From Spirodela intermedia (taxonomy: Eukaryota > Streptophyta > Magnoliopsida > Alismatales > Araceae), in the NCBI GenBank assembly GCA_902729315.2, contig LR746268.1, positions 2,783,501 through 2,847,500 on the forward strand: a stretch of DNA of 64,000 bases, in the 5' to 3' direction. Below the pieces are notes generated by a model that had not been told where the DNA came from, ran no database searches, and saw only the letters and a program-made list of their open reading frames with translations. The stretch's first letter is position 1; every line of letters starts with the position of its first letter. The translations under genes were made by a program, and so were the position numbers. Shown one piece after another: positions 33,901-47,600 of the stretch.

Positions 33901-34700
33901 CTATTCATCACTCAAATCAGTTGTAATAATAATAGGAAATAAATTATTTTCCTCTAAAAATATATATTTTAAATTAGAGGGAAGAGGTTTCAACTCTAAA
34001 TTCAAATGATCTTCCTCTTTCTTTTCTCCTAAATTTATATTCTCTATTTCCTCTAACACACAATCATCAATAACATCTAGATCATCAAAATCATCTAGAA
34101 GATCTATGATATGACAATCATATATTTGAGATTTCTTAAAATCATTTGATACCTCAAAAATTTTAATTTCTACTGATTGATCTCCATATGAAATTTTTGT
34201 AATACTTGTAGGAAAATTAATATTCATCTTTGTTGTATGTAAAAATGATCTCCTTAGGATGATTGGTGTTTCATAAAACTGTCCATTAAAATCCATTTCT
34301 AGCACTACAAAATCAGTTGGAGATTTACACCCTTTAATTGTCACTATCATATTTTTTAAAATACCTTTAGGGTGTTTTATGGATCTATTAGCAAATTATA
34401 AGGTAACAGTAGAAGGTTTAAGATCAGAAATATTAAATTTATCATAAATATTTGTAAATAATAAATTAATACTAGCACTAGTGTCAAGTAATGTCTTTTG
34501 AAAAATAGATCTATTAATATCACACGAAATCAAAGGGGCACTCATATCTCTCAATTTATATGGTAATAAATTTAATAATAAAGCACTAGCATGCATAGAT
34601 ATTTCTTCAACTCTAAGTGCCTTTTTTGATGTACACATTTCTTTCAAAACACTAGCATATTCAAGAATATGTTCAATGATAGTGAGTAAAGAAAGACTAA
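33901..34700 (-). pseudogene. E0 protease region, broken
   Basis: Minus-strand counterpart of the E2 protease. The catalytic signature is changed to LLDTSASINLL (Gly to Ser after Asp-Thr), which would inactivate it. The downstream IILRRSFLH block and the acidic linker are kept. Open pieces are 33901-34350 and 34396-34647. Confidence 0.85.
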
Positions 34701-34739
34701 TTTACACATCTTATAAAATTTTCTTTATTTCTTCATTGT

Positions 34740-36290
34740 GTTTCTTTTTCTTTCTTTGTCTAGGCTCTAGAGCTTTAGGAAATAGAATGGTTGTCCTCTC
34801 TATCAAAATTTCCTTCGTAGAATTTATAAAATTCTCTTCTACTCCTATTTGATTTTGTTTTAGGTTGTCCACATTTTCTTTTTCTTCTAATGATTGGGGA
34901 TAAGGATCAAGTAAGATCTTACCACTCCTTAATGCATTTATTGTCCTAATATTTTTATTTCATGAGTTTTTTCCTAGATTTATACTACTAGACTCCCCTT
35001 GTTGAAATCTTATTGTTTGGCAGTTCTTGATTTTCTATGGGCTGACTAGGTAGTTGTCCCTCTTCTCTCTTATTTCAAAGAGCCTCTATAATTTATTTCT
35101 AGTACAACATCATTTGATTCATAATTTTTTGCATCATTTGGCTCATTTGCTGCATCATTTCCATAGTATCAAGTTAGGTTTGAGAGGGTTGATTTTTCTG
35201 AAATCTATTTTCTTATTTTGGACGAAATTCAAAGTTTGAATTAGGTCTAAGTGCTTTTGAATTTTGAATATTATTTGGGTCTCTCCATGAAAAATTATTT
35301 CTCCAATTAGGATTATAAGAATTTGAAAAAGGTTCCCTATTTCTATTAAAACCATGAGCTATTTGTACTTGTTCTTGCATAGGATGAAATGATTGATTTA
35401 AATTATAGCATTAAAATTCAGAATAATCATTTTCACTATACACAAGACATGTATTATCTAAATTAAACTAAGGGTTAAGAGGCTTTCTAATACTGTCAAT
35501 AAGTAAATTAAGTTTTTTTAATCTTTAATTAATTTGATTAACCTCATTTCTAAATTTAGAATCATCATCATGATGTAATTCATAAATTATTCTCTTCTTA
35601 TCCTTGTCATATAATTTAAAAGAGGCTTGATCTCTAGAATTTTCACTTAAATTCTCATAAAGGTTGTAAATCTGATCAGAAGTTTTTTCTATAAAAGCTC
35701 CTCCACATATAGAATCAACCATATTTCTATGTTATTCTAATAATTCATCATAAAAAATTCTATTGAGCTGTCACTTGGGTATAGCATGATGAGGACACTT
35801 TCTAAGTAAATCTTTGAATTTTTCTCATGTCTCATGTAAAGTTTCTCCTAGTCTTTGAGAAAAACTCTATATATTTTCTCATATTTTGAGTTTTTACTAA
35901 GGGATAAAATTTCAAAGAAAGACCTATTCTATATCTTTCCAATTAGTTAATTCTTTATCTAATGTGGATAGCTAATGGCTAGCTTTATCCCTAAATGTAT
36001 GAGGAAATAATTTTAGGTGTAATTTGAGAGATATTAACTAAATCACATACCAAATGAATTTTTTTAAAATGTTGATGAGGTTACTCTAAAGGTAATCCAT
36101 GAAAATTAGGGAGCAATTGAAAAATTCTTAGATTTATTTCAAATTTAACAATGGGTGCTAATAGGACTCTAATATTGGATGCTCTTTTAAATGAATCAAG
36201 GATATAATGATTTTTCATGGCCATAAGATTTTTCTAAATTTGACCCATACTTCCTTCAAGATCCATCAAAATTAATTTTTCTTTTGAATT
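34740..36290 (-). pseudogene. E0 gag, broken
   Basis: Minus-strand gag like E2's: the Met/Gln-rich part is at about 35100-35170, a middle part is open at 35525-35722 (MVDSICGGAF), and the N-terminal NHYILDSFKRASNIRV segment is near 36170-36220. Multiple stops and a short deletion near 36010. Confidence 0.82.
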
Positions 36291-36546
36291 TTTAATTTTG
36301 AATGAAATAATGAAAGGATTTTCTAGCCTTAGATGCAAGGATCTTTTACCACGCATAAAAAATCAATAAATTCAAAGGAAAAGTTTAGTAGTTGTTACCT
36401 TCCTTTAGTATGCTCTAGTTCTTGCCTTGTTTCTTTTTGTTCCCTTTTTCTAAAAAAAATTTTGCAAAAAGAAAATAAAACAAGAGTTAATTTTTTTTTG
36501 TGTACTCTAAGAGAAAAACAGAAAAATAATAAATATTATGTAATAT

Positions 36547-36568
36547 ATCCCTCGCAACAACACCAAAA
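36547..36568 (-). promoter_or_regulatory. E0 primer-binding site, decayed
   Basis: On the minus strand TTTTGGTGTTGTTGCGAGGG just inside the 5' LTR; a degenerate version of the E2 and E5 sites. Confidence 0.6.
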
Positions 36569-36570
36569 TT

Positions 36571-37479
36571 TGACATGACTTAGTCGTTGTATATTCAATC
36601 ACATAAATTTAAAATTTACAAAGTTAGAAAATATGATTTTTTAGATATTTAGAAGTATTTATGAACAAATATATCAATTATAATTCAATAAAACTTTCAA
36701 AAATAGTGATAATTTTCTAGGTCGATCACAAAGATGTAATATAATATCTAGTAATTATTCAGAATTATTTGCAAAGAATACTATTTTCTATGAATTTTAT
36801 ACTAAGAAATGAGAAAGAAATATATTTAAAATTTACAAAAAAAGGAAATAAGGATGCAGACGACAAGATGATGTCAGCACCCAACGAACATGAATCGGGT
36901 GGAAATAGAGTTCCACCCGACGATTCTTACATAAGTGATTATAGATGATTTAATTGATCAAATTAAAATCTATAAAAGTTGGAAGAATCGTATTGAAATG
37001 ACGTATATCTTAGTAAATTTAAAATCAATAGATTATCACTGAAATAAATAGAAATTAAGTTGAAAGTAGGAAAATAGAATTCCGACGTCATAGCAGCAAT
37101 GTGTCAGTGATGCACTAGAATCTTGAGCATTCGAGAGGATCGTCTTGTAGTATCCATAGTCTCAAAGGCTTTCCTTGGACAAGGACGACATGAGCAATCT
37201 CTAGATCTCCTTGCAAAGTCTAGAGATTAATGAAATAGGACGTTAAATTATCTCTAGCGACTATCACCTAGTAAAACAGAAAAATGACGACTTTGCAGCT
37301 CTTCTGTGGTTGTCACTTGACAAAGAGGAGTTGGATGGAGGTGGGCACGTGTTAGGGAGCGTCATCCTCAAGTCCACGCAGCAAGAGGAGGCTCTTCATC
37401 ACATCTAGTACGTTCTTAAGAGGTGGTGACTCATCTCCTGATAGATCATCTTCTTCTTAATAATGGCTTGTTTATCAAT
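36571..37479 (-). repeat. E0 5' LTR, truncated by F7
   Basis: Starts TGACATGACTTAG and runs through the 49-bp repeat area to TTGTTTATCAAT at 37479, where a plus-strand LTR begins. The remaining 0.7 kb of this LTR is not found to the right. Confidence 0.88.
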
Positions 37480-37868
37480 TAATAAGTCTTCATTATCATG
37501 AGTTAATAATTAGTAAATAATATAGTTTTAGCCTTAACTCATGATAAATAGACTTATAATTGTGTTAAAGTATGATTTGTGGTTTTCAGTTGATTAACAT
37601 AAATTTTTGGGTAATTATGTGATTTTATATGATTTTCGCAGTCTTACTTTTGAGATAAATGAAGAATAAGAAATAAAAATATTACAAAATAGGGGGACCC
37701 GCTGGCCAGTCGAGCCTGCAAGTGAGTCGGAAGTGTAGTCAGAGAGTAGCCACGAGTAGGGGCTCGAGCAACTTGGCTTTGGACCGATAGGGGCAAGTGT
37801 GTGTCACTCCCCTTCCACGTCACTAGTAGCCAGCTGGTTGTGGGGTAAGGAGTGGTTGTACACGTGTG
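37480..37868 (+). mobile_element. F7: LTR fragment, plus strand
   Basis: About 390 bp of LTR start (TAATAAGTC, first TG mutated to TA) through the GC-rich centre, ending near TACACGTG at 37868. The rest of this LTR and the far side of E0's LTR are missing, so a deletion removed both and joined the block to unique sequence. Confidence 0.82.
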
Positions 37869-39117
37869 AGTGGAGACAGGTCCCACTCGCCATCATTTTA
37901 CCTTTTGAAAGGAAAGTTTTGTGTGAACAAAAAAGTGTATATATATATTTTTCTAATTATACACAAATGAGAGGGGAGGCCAACCCATTCTTACATGCTT
38001 TATGAAGATGTGAGACCCACCTTCTATTTGTAAAGAAGAAGTCACCATCTATTTTCCCATTTTGCCCCTCTAGGTTTAATATTTCCTCACCCTTGATAGG
38101 ATATTTAAATAATGTGGAACATGAAGCACATCATGTAACAATGTTTTGATAAACAATGGTTATTCTTTTGAAGAGATTGACTAAACACAAATAGGCTCAA
38201 GTGATTAATATCTTCACCCATTAACCTCATTCTATCAAGTTACTAAGGTGAGCAACACTAAGGCTCACATGATTCTCTCTTAAACCTCCTTTTGTGTTAA
38301 AGGACTCGTATACATGAGCTATGTCTCTATAACTATAGTATGTGTGCCTTACATGCTATATTGTGTCAACATTATGCCATGCCAAGTCCACAATTTCTAC
38401 TTATGTATGATTTACCTATGTACTTTACACCTATCTTTCATGAACTCACTTTGAATTTGTGTTATTGTCTGCCCATGTTGCATGTGCTTGCATGTGAGCT
38501 TCTACTACTTGCATATAGAACATAATGCCATCATGCATCTCTACATCACACTCTTCTTTGTGTGATGTGCCATGCTTTGTTGCACTAATGTGTCACCCCA
38601 TGCATGTCCACATAGAATACCTTGCATCCTCATTTAAACAAACATCTATGTTCCACCCTCTAAAACCTTCTTCCTTTGAGAGTTATCACACCTACTTTTT
38701 GAGCTTTATTCTAGACCCAAGTTTGATTTGGGCCAACCAAATTGTGAAATTAATGATATTACAAAAAATACGAATCCACAGAATTTTCTTCATACCTGAA
38801 AAAAAAGGTATCCTAAATGTGATCAATGTGTTTATTTTAAGAACATAGTTGGGGAGGAGTGTGGTTATCGGATACCGTAGTATCCTTATCATTGCCCGGT
38901 AACTACCTTCCAGGATCCGCTAAGGCATCGGTCAAAACCCAGTGTCCTGTCGGTAAGTCAAAACGGATGGTCCGGCGCGGTATTATTACACTTTTCCCCT
39001 CGTTTCGCGACATGCTTAAATGTTCACCCTCGCTGCCAGGACGTGCAGCAGGGAAGCTGAATCGCCAACCTTCGGAGCTCCACCAGGCCGCAGCAGCAGT
39101 AGGCGTGTGTTCCGGCG
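37869..39117. other. Unique sequence between repeat block and UFSP2 gene
   Basis: About 1.25 kb, first AT-rich, then GC-richer from about 38860 toward the gene start. It should hold the promoter and 5' UTR of the downstream gene. I see no convincing gene, TATA box or known repeat in it. Confidence 0.5.
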
Positions 39118-42100
39118 ATGGACGGCGGCGAGGGTGCCCCTCAGAAGTGCGTCAGGTTGCTCTGCCGCAGGAGGATCGACGTCGCAGCCTCCAGTGGGGA
39201 ACCCGCCCTGTATTGGCTGGTCGGATCATCTCTCTTTCTCCCTCCCTTCACGGTTGCTTCCATCGTCAAGTGCCTCTACTGGGAGCCGTCCATCGGACCA
39301 GAATCCGTCCATTACTCTAGGGAAGCAGGTGCGATTCCTTGATTTTGGATTTATTACTAATAATCTCTAATTTGAGAGAACTAGACATGGCTTTTATGTG
39401 ATGGAGGTATTTTCGGGTAATAGTGATGATCTATTGTGTACATTTCTTGATGAATGTAATTCGATCTAGGCTTAACAACGTATTCTGAATCTTCACTCGC
39501 TGAGATTGAGGCACACAAAGTTCTATAATCTCCCTGAAAGATGGTGACTGTGAGGCATGATTTATTTTGAAAGTAGATATTTTGGATCAATCGTTTTGAA
39601 TTAGGAATTTAGTTACGGGTCTCCAGCTTCAACTACTTATAGCAATGTCCAATGGTCATCGAGTGAATATCCTTCGCGGAAAAAATTATCTTCGTCTAAT
39701 TGACTCGGAATTTCTTCCGGTTTTTGAAGATGAAGAACGATTTCCAATGGCTGTGTAAACCATGTCTCGTGTGATAATGCTGATACACTCATGCCTATTA
39801 GTGAGCTCATCGAAGCATGTTGACGAGATAAGTACTATTGTTAATCAATGATGGGACTGCTAGATATTGAAGGGTACTGAGTATCTTTTCCTTGGCGTTG
39901 TCCAATGTCTCTGGGAGATATTTTGACCCTTTCTTATGATCTTCATCCGCCATCTTAGTCAAGGATAAGTTCTTCCAACTAAAGATAGAGTGAACTTTCT
40001 CATACTACTTCTCCAACTCATTCAGTCAGTTCACTTTCTCTTATGTGTGGTGCCAAACTAGTCTCTACATAGCTTAAACAAGTACTAGTTCTATGAGCAA
40101 CGCTCATGTTTGTTTGAATAGAACGGACATTTACTCAATTTGAGTTGTGCAAATGTAAAAAAACTCTTTATCATCTGTGACATATTCTCAACGTTCTGAC
40201 TATTGAGCTATGATCATATATGAATCCAGGGAATGAACTGGTTGTTAAATATACAATTAATTTTTCCTTTCTTCATCAACTTCTATTACCTAGCCATTTG
40301 GCCTACTTCGTTTGCTGTCGTATGCACAGTATCACCCACCTGTTGTGCCATATTGTTCATCAGAATATGTAAAAGGTCTGCATGTATTCTAAGGCATCAA
40401 CTTCACATAAACATTAAGCATGAACTTCATAGTTTGTATTATTCATTCGCCTCCCAATTAATAGATAATATTTGTTTGATACCTAATGTAAACTGGAGTG
40501 TTTCATTAGAATCTCAGTGATCTTCCTGTTCTCAAGACGTTGCTTTGGCAACAATGTTGCCTGGACATGTAAGGCATCCAAATCTCCTGGTAATGCAGCA
40601 CCAACGCTTGCCATTCATGAATGCTCATTCGTATTTCTATGGACTCAAGCTCAAAGCCTTTTGCGAAGCCATGCCATCCTCACATATGTGAGCCCTTATT
40701 TACATTAGAATGAACGTGAATACAAAGCCTTCAATGCAAACGACCTTGCATCTGGCCATTCACTCAAGGCATTGCCACACATTTTCTGTATGCAAAAGCA
40801 ATTCAATGAAGTGCTTTGCCACACGTGAAGCTGATCACATAAGGTGTTAAACTGAACACACATTTAAAATATATGATAATATTAGTATAAACTGTTTATT
40901 GCAGTTTCTTAGTTAATATTGGTGATTATAATATATTTTTTGAAAAAATAGACATTATCATGACAGTTGTTTTAAAGTATTCCTAATTTCATCACCTAGG
41001 CTAGGTGATATGCCATAGCCTGAGTTTCTTTGATCGCCTGAAAAACTTAGTCTACATTGATTAAATACTGGTATGAGAAAAAGCTAGGTAACAATTGACT
41101 ATAAATTCAGATTGCGTAGTTTCATCATTCTGCTGTGAGATAAATCGATAGAGACAAGGTCAAAGGTTTCATCAGACTTGATAGTAATTTTTCAACGATC
41201 TGTTTAAACATGGAGTGAAGTAGGTAAAATATCACTGAATTAGAAAACATGGATTTTCTATCTGAATATTGAATTGTGACTTTCGCATCTCAAAACCATA
41301 CATCGTACATGTTTCATGAATTTTTGTCTGTGGACTTATAAGCTTCTCTTTATTGAATTCATGATTTTGCTTTTACTTTTATGATAATGAACTGATGCCT
41401 CGTGCATGTTGAAATTAATCAGATGAAATCAGAACATTTCTTCCAAGAGGGCTTGATGTGATTGGAGCACTATTTGTTGGCAACCAGGAGAAGGAAGAAA
41501 ATGCCAAAAAAGCAATTGAAGCCACTATTAGAGTGAGAGAGCTTCTCTTTACTGACAAAGAAATATGTGATATGGTTGGCGCAAGTTCAGATATGATTAC
41601 CAAAGATGTCAGTTTTTTTGTTTCTGGAGGTGGAAAATCAGAAACTTTGGAATTTATTCCTAATATTATTTCTGAAGACTGTCCTGAAAGATTTTTGTGG
41701 GAGAAAGGCTGCCTTCTAAGGTGTGATCTAACATTGAAGCTGCCAATTTATGTTGCTATAGATAAAAGCTCAGGTAAAAATATTTCTTAAAAAAACTCTA
41801 TGAAGATATCATTTTACCTGTTAATGTTCTTTCTCTCACATAAAATTATTTTCTTGATGATTTCTCATATATTTTGGATGAACTTGAAAAAGGTTGGGTT
41901 GATCTGTCATCCTGATCTAGTTTAAGTGTGATAAAGATCCAATGGAACCAAAAGTTCAGTGCTTCTAGAATAAGTGACCAGTAGCTCCCACGTTTTGTGC
42001 TTGGATGGGAAGTTGTCTGCACGAGAGTTCTTATTTTGGTTTGGAAAGAATTATGTCGGGGTAAAATTTTATATTTTACCTGTTTACTCTGAACTTAATA

Positions 42101-44606
42101 GATATTTTGTCATTTCACTAGTCTTGTAACTTTAAGTGGTGGGAATGTATGAGAGTTTCGATGTAGCTTGAGAGAATATCAAGGATTACTTTACAATTGC
42201 TGTCTTTAGGGTGGTTGGCTATGAATCCTACTTTCTTTGACACCCTCAAATGCTGTGGCTGTCTCTTGTGTAACCCAGGGTCTGTCACACCTTTATGGTG
42301 GCCGACTCATTTCTAATAGTAAGACATGAAAGTAGTCTCTAACCAATAAGAAAGATAAGGTACGATTCACAAGACCTGATTCCAAGTATATGTCAAAGTT
42401 CTTCAGAATGCCATGCAAAAGGTTTTTATGAACAGGGGAATTTTAATTTGCAGAAGAGCTTGGCCACTGATGTTCATTTGCTATATTATTGATTACAGAA
42501 GACAAAACACTGAGACCTGATTATCAGCTACATTGTAAATCACAAAAGAAGGATATGATGCAAGTTGTATGAAAATTTCTGAATTTTGAGGAAGGTTTTT
42601 TCTTTATCCTTCTTATCTAAGCAAACACATGGTTTCTTAACCAGTTCTTTTAATTTTACCTGCATGTATTGCACTTTTACAATTCACTTAATACCATACC
42701 ACCATTATCAATGAAACGAGAAATTGTTCTCTTTTTCAGTACAAATGTGTTTAATGAAAATTCTCCCTCTACGAACTATGCAGTTTATTGATATCTCTTT
42801 GCCCTTATCTTGGTTTAAGCCTTTATGCTTGCTAATGCACCTAAATGTTTAGTTTACTGGTTTAATCTGTCTATAGGCATTAGTTTGTTTAGAAGATTAG
42901 CCTCAGTCGTGTTCCACATTGAGAAATTTATTTGATGAAATCTTTCTTTTATCATGTTTATGCTTTCCATAATTTCTAGAAATAATGTTGTGTTCAAATC
43001 TTTTCTCTGACAAGATGCTGTTGCTTCTCAGAGGCTGTGGAGATGTTTTCTTCAATAGTTGATGCTGCTGCTGCGAAATTGAGAGATCCCAAAACTTTGT
43101 ATCTCCTTGAACTGAAAAGGATGCCACCTGAGGAAACAGTTCTGCCTGTTGTTCTGCATGGTACTGAATTAGGTCTGGACACGTGTGTGCTATCCCATAA
43201 ACTTCCACAGTATGGGGCCACAGAATCCGACAAAAACATTGAAGCATGTTCATATTTCTTTTCAAAATCCAAGCGCACATCCTTCTCTTCTATTGAGGTT
43301 AGTATAGAGGATAGAATAATGTGTTATATGTTCGTGAATAAATTTTGTGAGTAGGTTATATGTTTTTATGGTCAATCTTTCAAGGGCAAGCGTTCATGTC
43401 GTCTCCTATAGTAAGCTACTAAACAGGCTTGAGTCACTTGGAATTTCTACTTCATCTAAAGTACATATTGGAAAAACAGATCATTGCCTAGAATATCCCG
43501 CAAGCCATGGTACTGTGAAAATCTCAGGGAATACCTGAAAATATTGATTGGTCTTGAAACGCATTTCCATAGCATTACCAACTACGTTCCTCTTAAATTT
43601 ATCCTTTCAGTTGACTAGGATAGTTCAGACGCTAGATCTTAGTTTCAGTTGAAATTGTTCATCTATTCAGGCTTATGTACTTCTCCAAGAGTGATTAATC
43701 TTCATGTACTCAACTAACATTGTTGCTGATATTTGGAATATGGAACTATTATTTTCATATTTCTTTTCAAAAATTTCATGCCTTTCTGGTTGTCATCATT
43801 TCCTTTGACTTGTGTGACTTATTTTCCCTTCACATTCATCGTGATTGCTTTGTCTAAAAGAATCCTTGCTTAGAATGCAGACACTATCCAGGTAAGTCTA
43901 TTCTCCAATCAGTCTGAAAATGCCCTGGTCTCTGGAGCGCCTCTAGCAGGATATTTTCCAGGTAGACAGATTTTAGTATTTTCCAATAATCTACAGTATA
44001 TAAATTTTTCCAGTTGAAGGATACTGCTTCTCAGTACATTTCAATTTGTGGCTTCTAATGCATTTACTGTAATGTGGTATTTCAAATCTTTTGCAGCACC
44101 TGTATCAGCAAAATATTCTGTTGTTGATTTCAAATTGGATGTACTCTGCTATTCTTCAAGGGATTTTCCACTGGTTTCTGCTGTTTCCAAATTAATTATT
44201 CCTGGTTTAGTCGATCAGCTATTTAAATTAAAGGAGATTATTAGCCCGAAATTGTCAACAAAACATCCTCAGGTAATGTTAACTTTGCCTGTTTATTTTT
44301 CTACGTGACTTGTACACTTGGAGCCTTTGTTCTGTATCCCAATATGCAGATGCAAGGCTTCAGATTCGCTTTGTTTTCATACTGGAGATTTTTGTGGACA
44401 TAGAAAGGCAGTATCATTTCTTCAGCCTAATATGAAACTCTTTAGTTACTGGAAAATGGGGAGAATTAGGGGCAACTGTTTGTTGTTGGAATTCTGGTCA
44501 TCTTTGTTTCGTGTCTTCTTGTCATGCAGTCAAAATCACCATTGATCATATGAAGTATGGCATGATGTGTCGTTCCTCATACATTGCCACTATCTCCTCC
44601 CTCCCC

Positions 44607-44660
<54 letters not shown>

Positions 44661-47600
44661 CTAGCTAGCTATCTCTTCTCCCTTCCATATATATGGGGAT
44701 AAAACGGAAAGTAAAAATAAGAATCTTCATGTTTATTTTAATTGTCATCATCATTGTTTTTTCTGGAAGATTGCTGGTTTAGTTCATCTATTCGCTCAAT
44801 TTTTAATATTTTCTTTCGGATCTTTGCAATTCTGTATGAGTTTCTAGGAGTTTCTAGGATGTGCATAAGAGGGAAAGAGTTGCTGTTCAATGTAATGCCT
44901 TTCGTATTTCCCTCTTTAGGCAGTATTTCGTGTTTAAGGCAGTCTAGCTTAACTAATCAAGGTTATAATCTACCCCAACCCCAATATGGACATAAGATTC
45001 TACTTGTACGTTTCAATTGACATCATTGTATATGTTAATATTTCTCTGATTCCTGGTGTTGTACCGTTCCAGTTTCTTCTATCTTGGATTCTTTATCTAG
45101 GATATGTGCAATTGTTTGGAAATTTCAGTCAGGAAATGCTTAAGAGGCAAAGGTTATGTGTTCGGGATAACTTCTTCCATTAAACCTTAGGCTGCCCCAT
45201 TTTGATCTTCAATCCTTTCAAAGTGCAGTTGAATAATTGCCCAATAATAGGAGTTGGGCCGAAAACTAATGTTTGCTTTCCTACAGGCTCTTCTCTGGTC
45301 CTGGTGTTTATTGATTGAAACATGGAACCTTGTCGTATCTTAATCGTTTTGAAGATCTATATAGCCTTAAAAACCTTAACAAGAGCATATATAGTCAGCC
45401 CATATTGTTGGAACAAAGAATGAGGATGCCTACACAGTTCTTTAACTGTTAACACTGTTTCACGTTATCAAAGAAGCATGCTTTACTGATTCATTGCTAT
45501 TTTTTTTCGGTTTATTCATTCTCTATTGATCAACTCCACAATACGTCTGTTAAATTCTCAGATACGAGTTTCTTTGTTTCCAGCTATATCCATATCATTT
45601 CCATCCTCCGGGGATTTTACATCCAATAACAGCCATCTATGACGTGACCTATGGGGAGATGGAGATGAAACAAGGTATGTAAACACTGATCATGCAGTTT
45701 ATGCAAATTCAATGGGGAACTCTTGTTGACATATTCATAGTACCTTTATCTTGATTCTATCATATGCTATTATGCTTACGATTTTCCTTGATACAGTTGA
45801 AATCAGAAGAACTCTACACCTGAGACTAGGGTTACCTGTAGATCGTCCTCTCCTACTCATTGCAAACTCACTCAATTTTACTTGTACCACGAGTGGTAGA
45901 GATTCAATAAGAAATGGTAATGTTTCTAGCGAAATGGCCTCACTTGTTCAATATATTTAACTTATTTCTCACTTATTCTACTAATATAGGTTGTACACTA
46001 CTGAAAGATGTACACACTAACATTCCGAGTAGTGGTGGTGAGTCCAACTTTCTTTCCATATCTGTTCACTAACGATTTATTTTCATGTAAACTTGTTTAT
46101 ATATTCCCTTTTGACGTGTTCTCTATGCAATTTCGTTGTTGCCTTGTGCAGTTTCTGGAGGACTAATGTCTTTAATTCAGGGTTCTTATGAGTATTATCA
46201 TTATCTTCAGAACGGATTTGATGACAATGTATGGAGGTTCTTTTTTTCTTTTTGGTTTTTTGCGTGTCATTCTGAAAGTAATGCACTGTCTTTTGTTAGT
46301 AACATTTTATCTTCTAAATGTTGCTGCTTAATTGTCCCAAATCCACTTGCGCAAACAACCTATACTGATATTATCTGGTAATGTCTGTTTTTATCATACG
46401 AGACAATATACTAAATCCGATCTGCTCCTCCTAGTGTTGTTCACAGTTAAAAGATATTGCTACAATTTATCACATATCTTTTTTAGTAAATGAATAATTG
46501 TCCTCCATTATTGGTTGTTTGGTCTCTCCACAATGGGAAGTTGACGCTGTCTTATTTTCTCTTGATAAAATTCCCAGTTTTCCCCTTGGTATTTATCTTA
46601 TTTTCTCTTGTAAATACTTATGATGGATATGGTATCTTAGTGGGTGGGTTGCAATTCAGAGGCTCTCACAAGAGAAATCCCCCACATGCCTGAACCAACT
46701 ATTGCTGCAAAGCTGGACCATGTCCCTCTATTGCTGTTGTGACAACCTATGATTTGGCTTAGATGCGTCCAGTTCAGTTAATCATGGTTTCAAATAAGTT
46801 TCCAGAATTTTCTGTAGATGTTGGTGTCTAAGAAAGTCTTTCTAATTCATAGCATTCCATTTCAACGTTGTCTGCATGAACAACGTTAAGTTTATTTTTC
46901 TTTAGCCTATACTTGAAAGAAAAATAATAATTCGTGCATAACTTATGTCCCCAAGACCTGCTTTGGTTTTATTCGTGACTCTGCCATTGTTGTCTTTTTT
47001 GGCTCTTAAGACACGCTCTAACATATAGTATATCCTTGTTGGTAAAACTGCACGTATCCTTGGTGATATTGGATGATAGCATTCTGACATTTGGACCTGC
47101 ATCAATGGTTGTGCATGATGATCACTTATCTAAAATATAATAAAATTCAAAGAAACACTTAATTGCATACCTGGAGTCCTCCCCTTAGATGAGCCTTCTA
47201 GTGGGCTGTATAGACCGTGCTGTATCTGTGAGGACAATAATTTAACTGTAGCGACTGTTTGTGTGGATGTTAGCTCCATTGATGAAGAACTTGAACACTG
47301 CCATGAAAAAAGTAAATCTAAATTAAAACATTAAATTTTCTAAGAACTCTCCGGTCGACTCCAAATGTGCTGGGAGTGATTCGGCAGGGCTGGATGTACG
47401 TTCTTCTCATATGCCTATTTTTCAGGGTTGGGGATGTGCATATCGCTCCCTCCAAACAATCATTTCATGGTTCAGGCTTCAGTACTATACATCCATTGAA
47501 GTTCCATCTCACAGGTACGTAGATTTCTTTCTCTTCAAATTACTGTGAATGATTTTCTTGACTAGGTGTCTGCTATCTCTATTTTATGAACTTGTTTCCT

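Larger units (their letters stand above)
21073..37479 (-). mobile_element. E0: oldest host Athila-type element, interrupted by E5
   Basis: Minus-strand element in pieces: 3' LTR remainder 21073-22419, internal 22420-25281 and 32694-36570, 5' LTR 36571-37479 (truncated). E1 entered its 3' LTR, so the missing left part of that LTR lies outside the window. E5 separates integrase from RT, and about 265 bp of RNase H to spacer sequence present in E2 is absent at the junction. Its sequence is the most decayed of the family here, with many CpG-derived TpG/CpA and stop codons, in line with being the outermost level. Confidence 0.88.
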
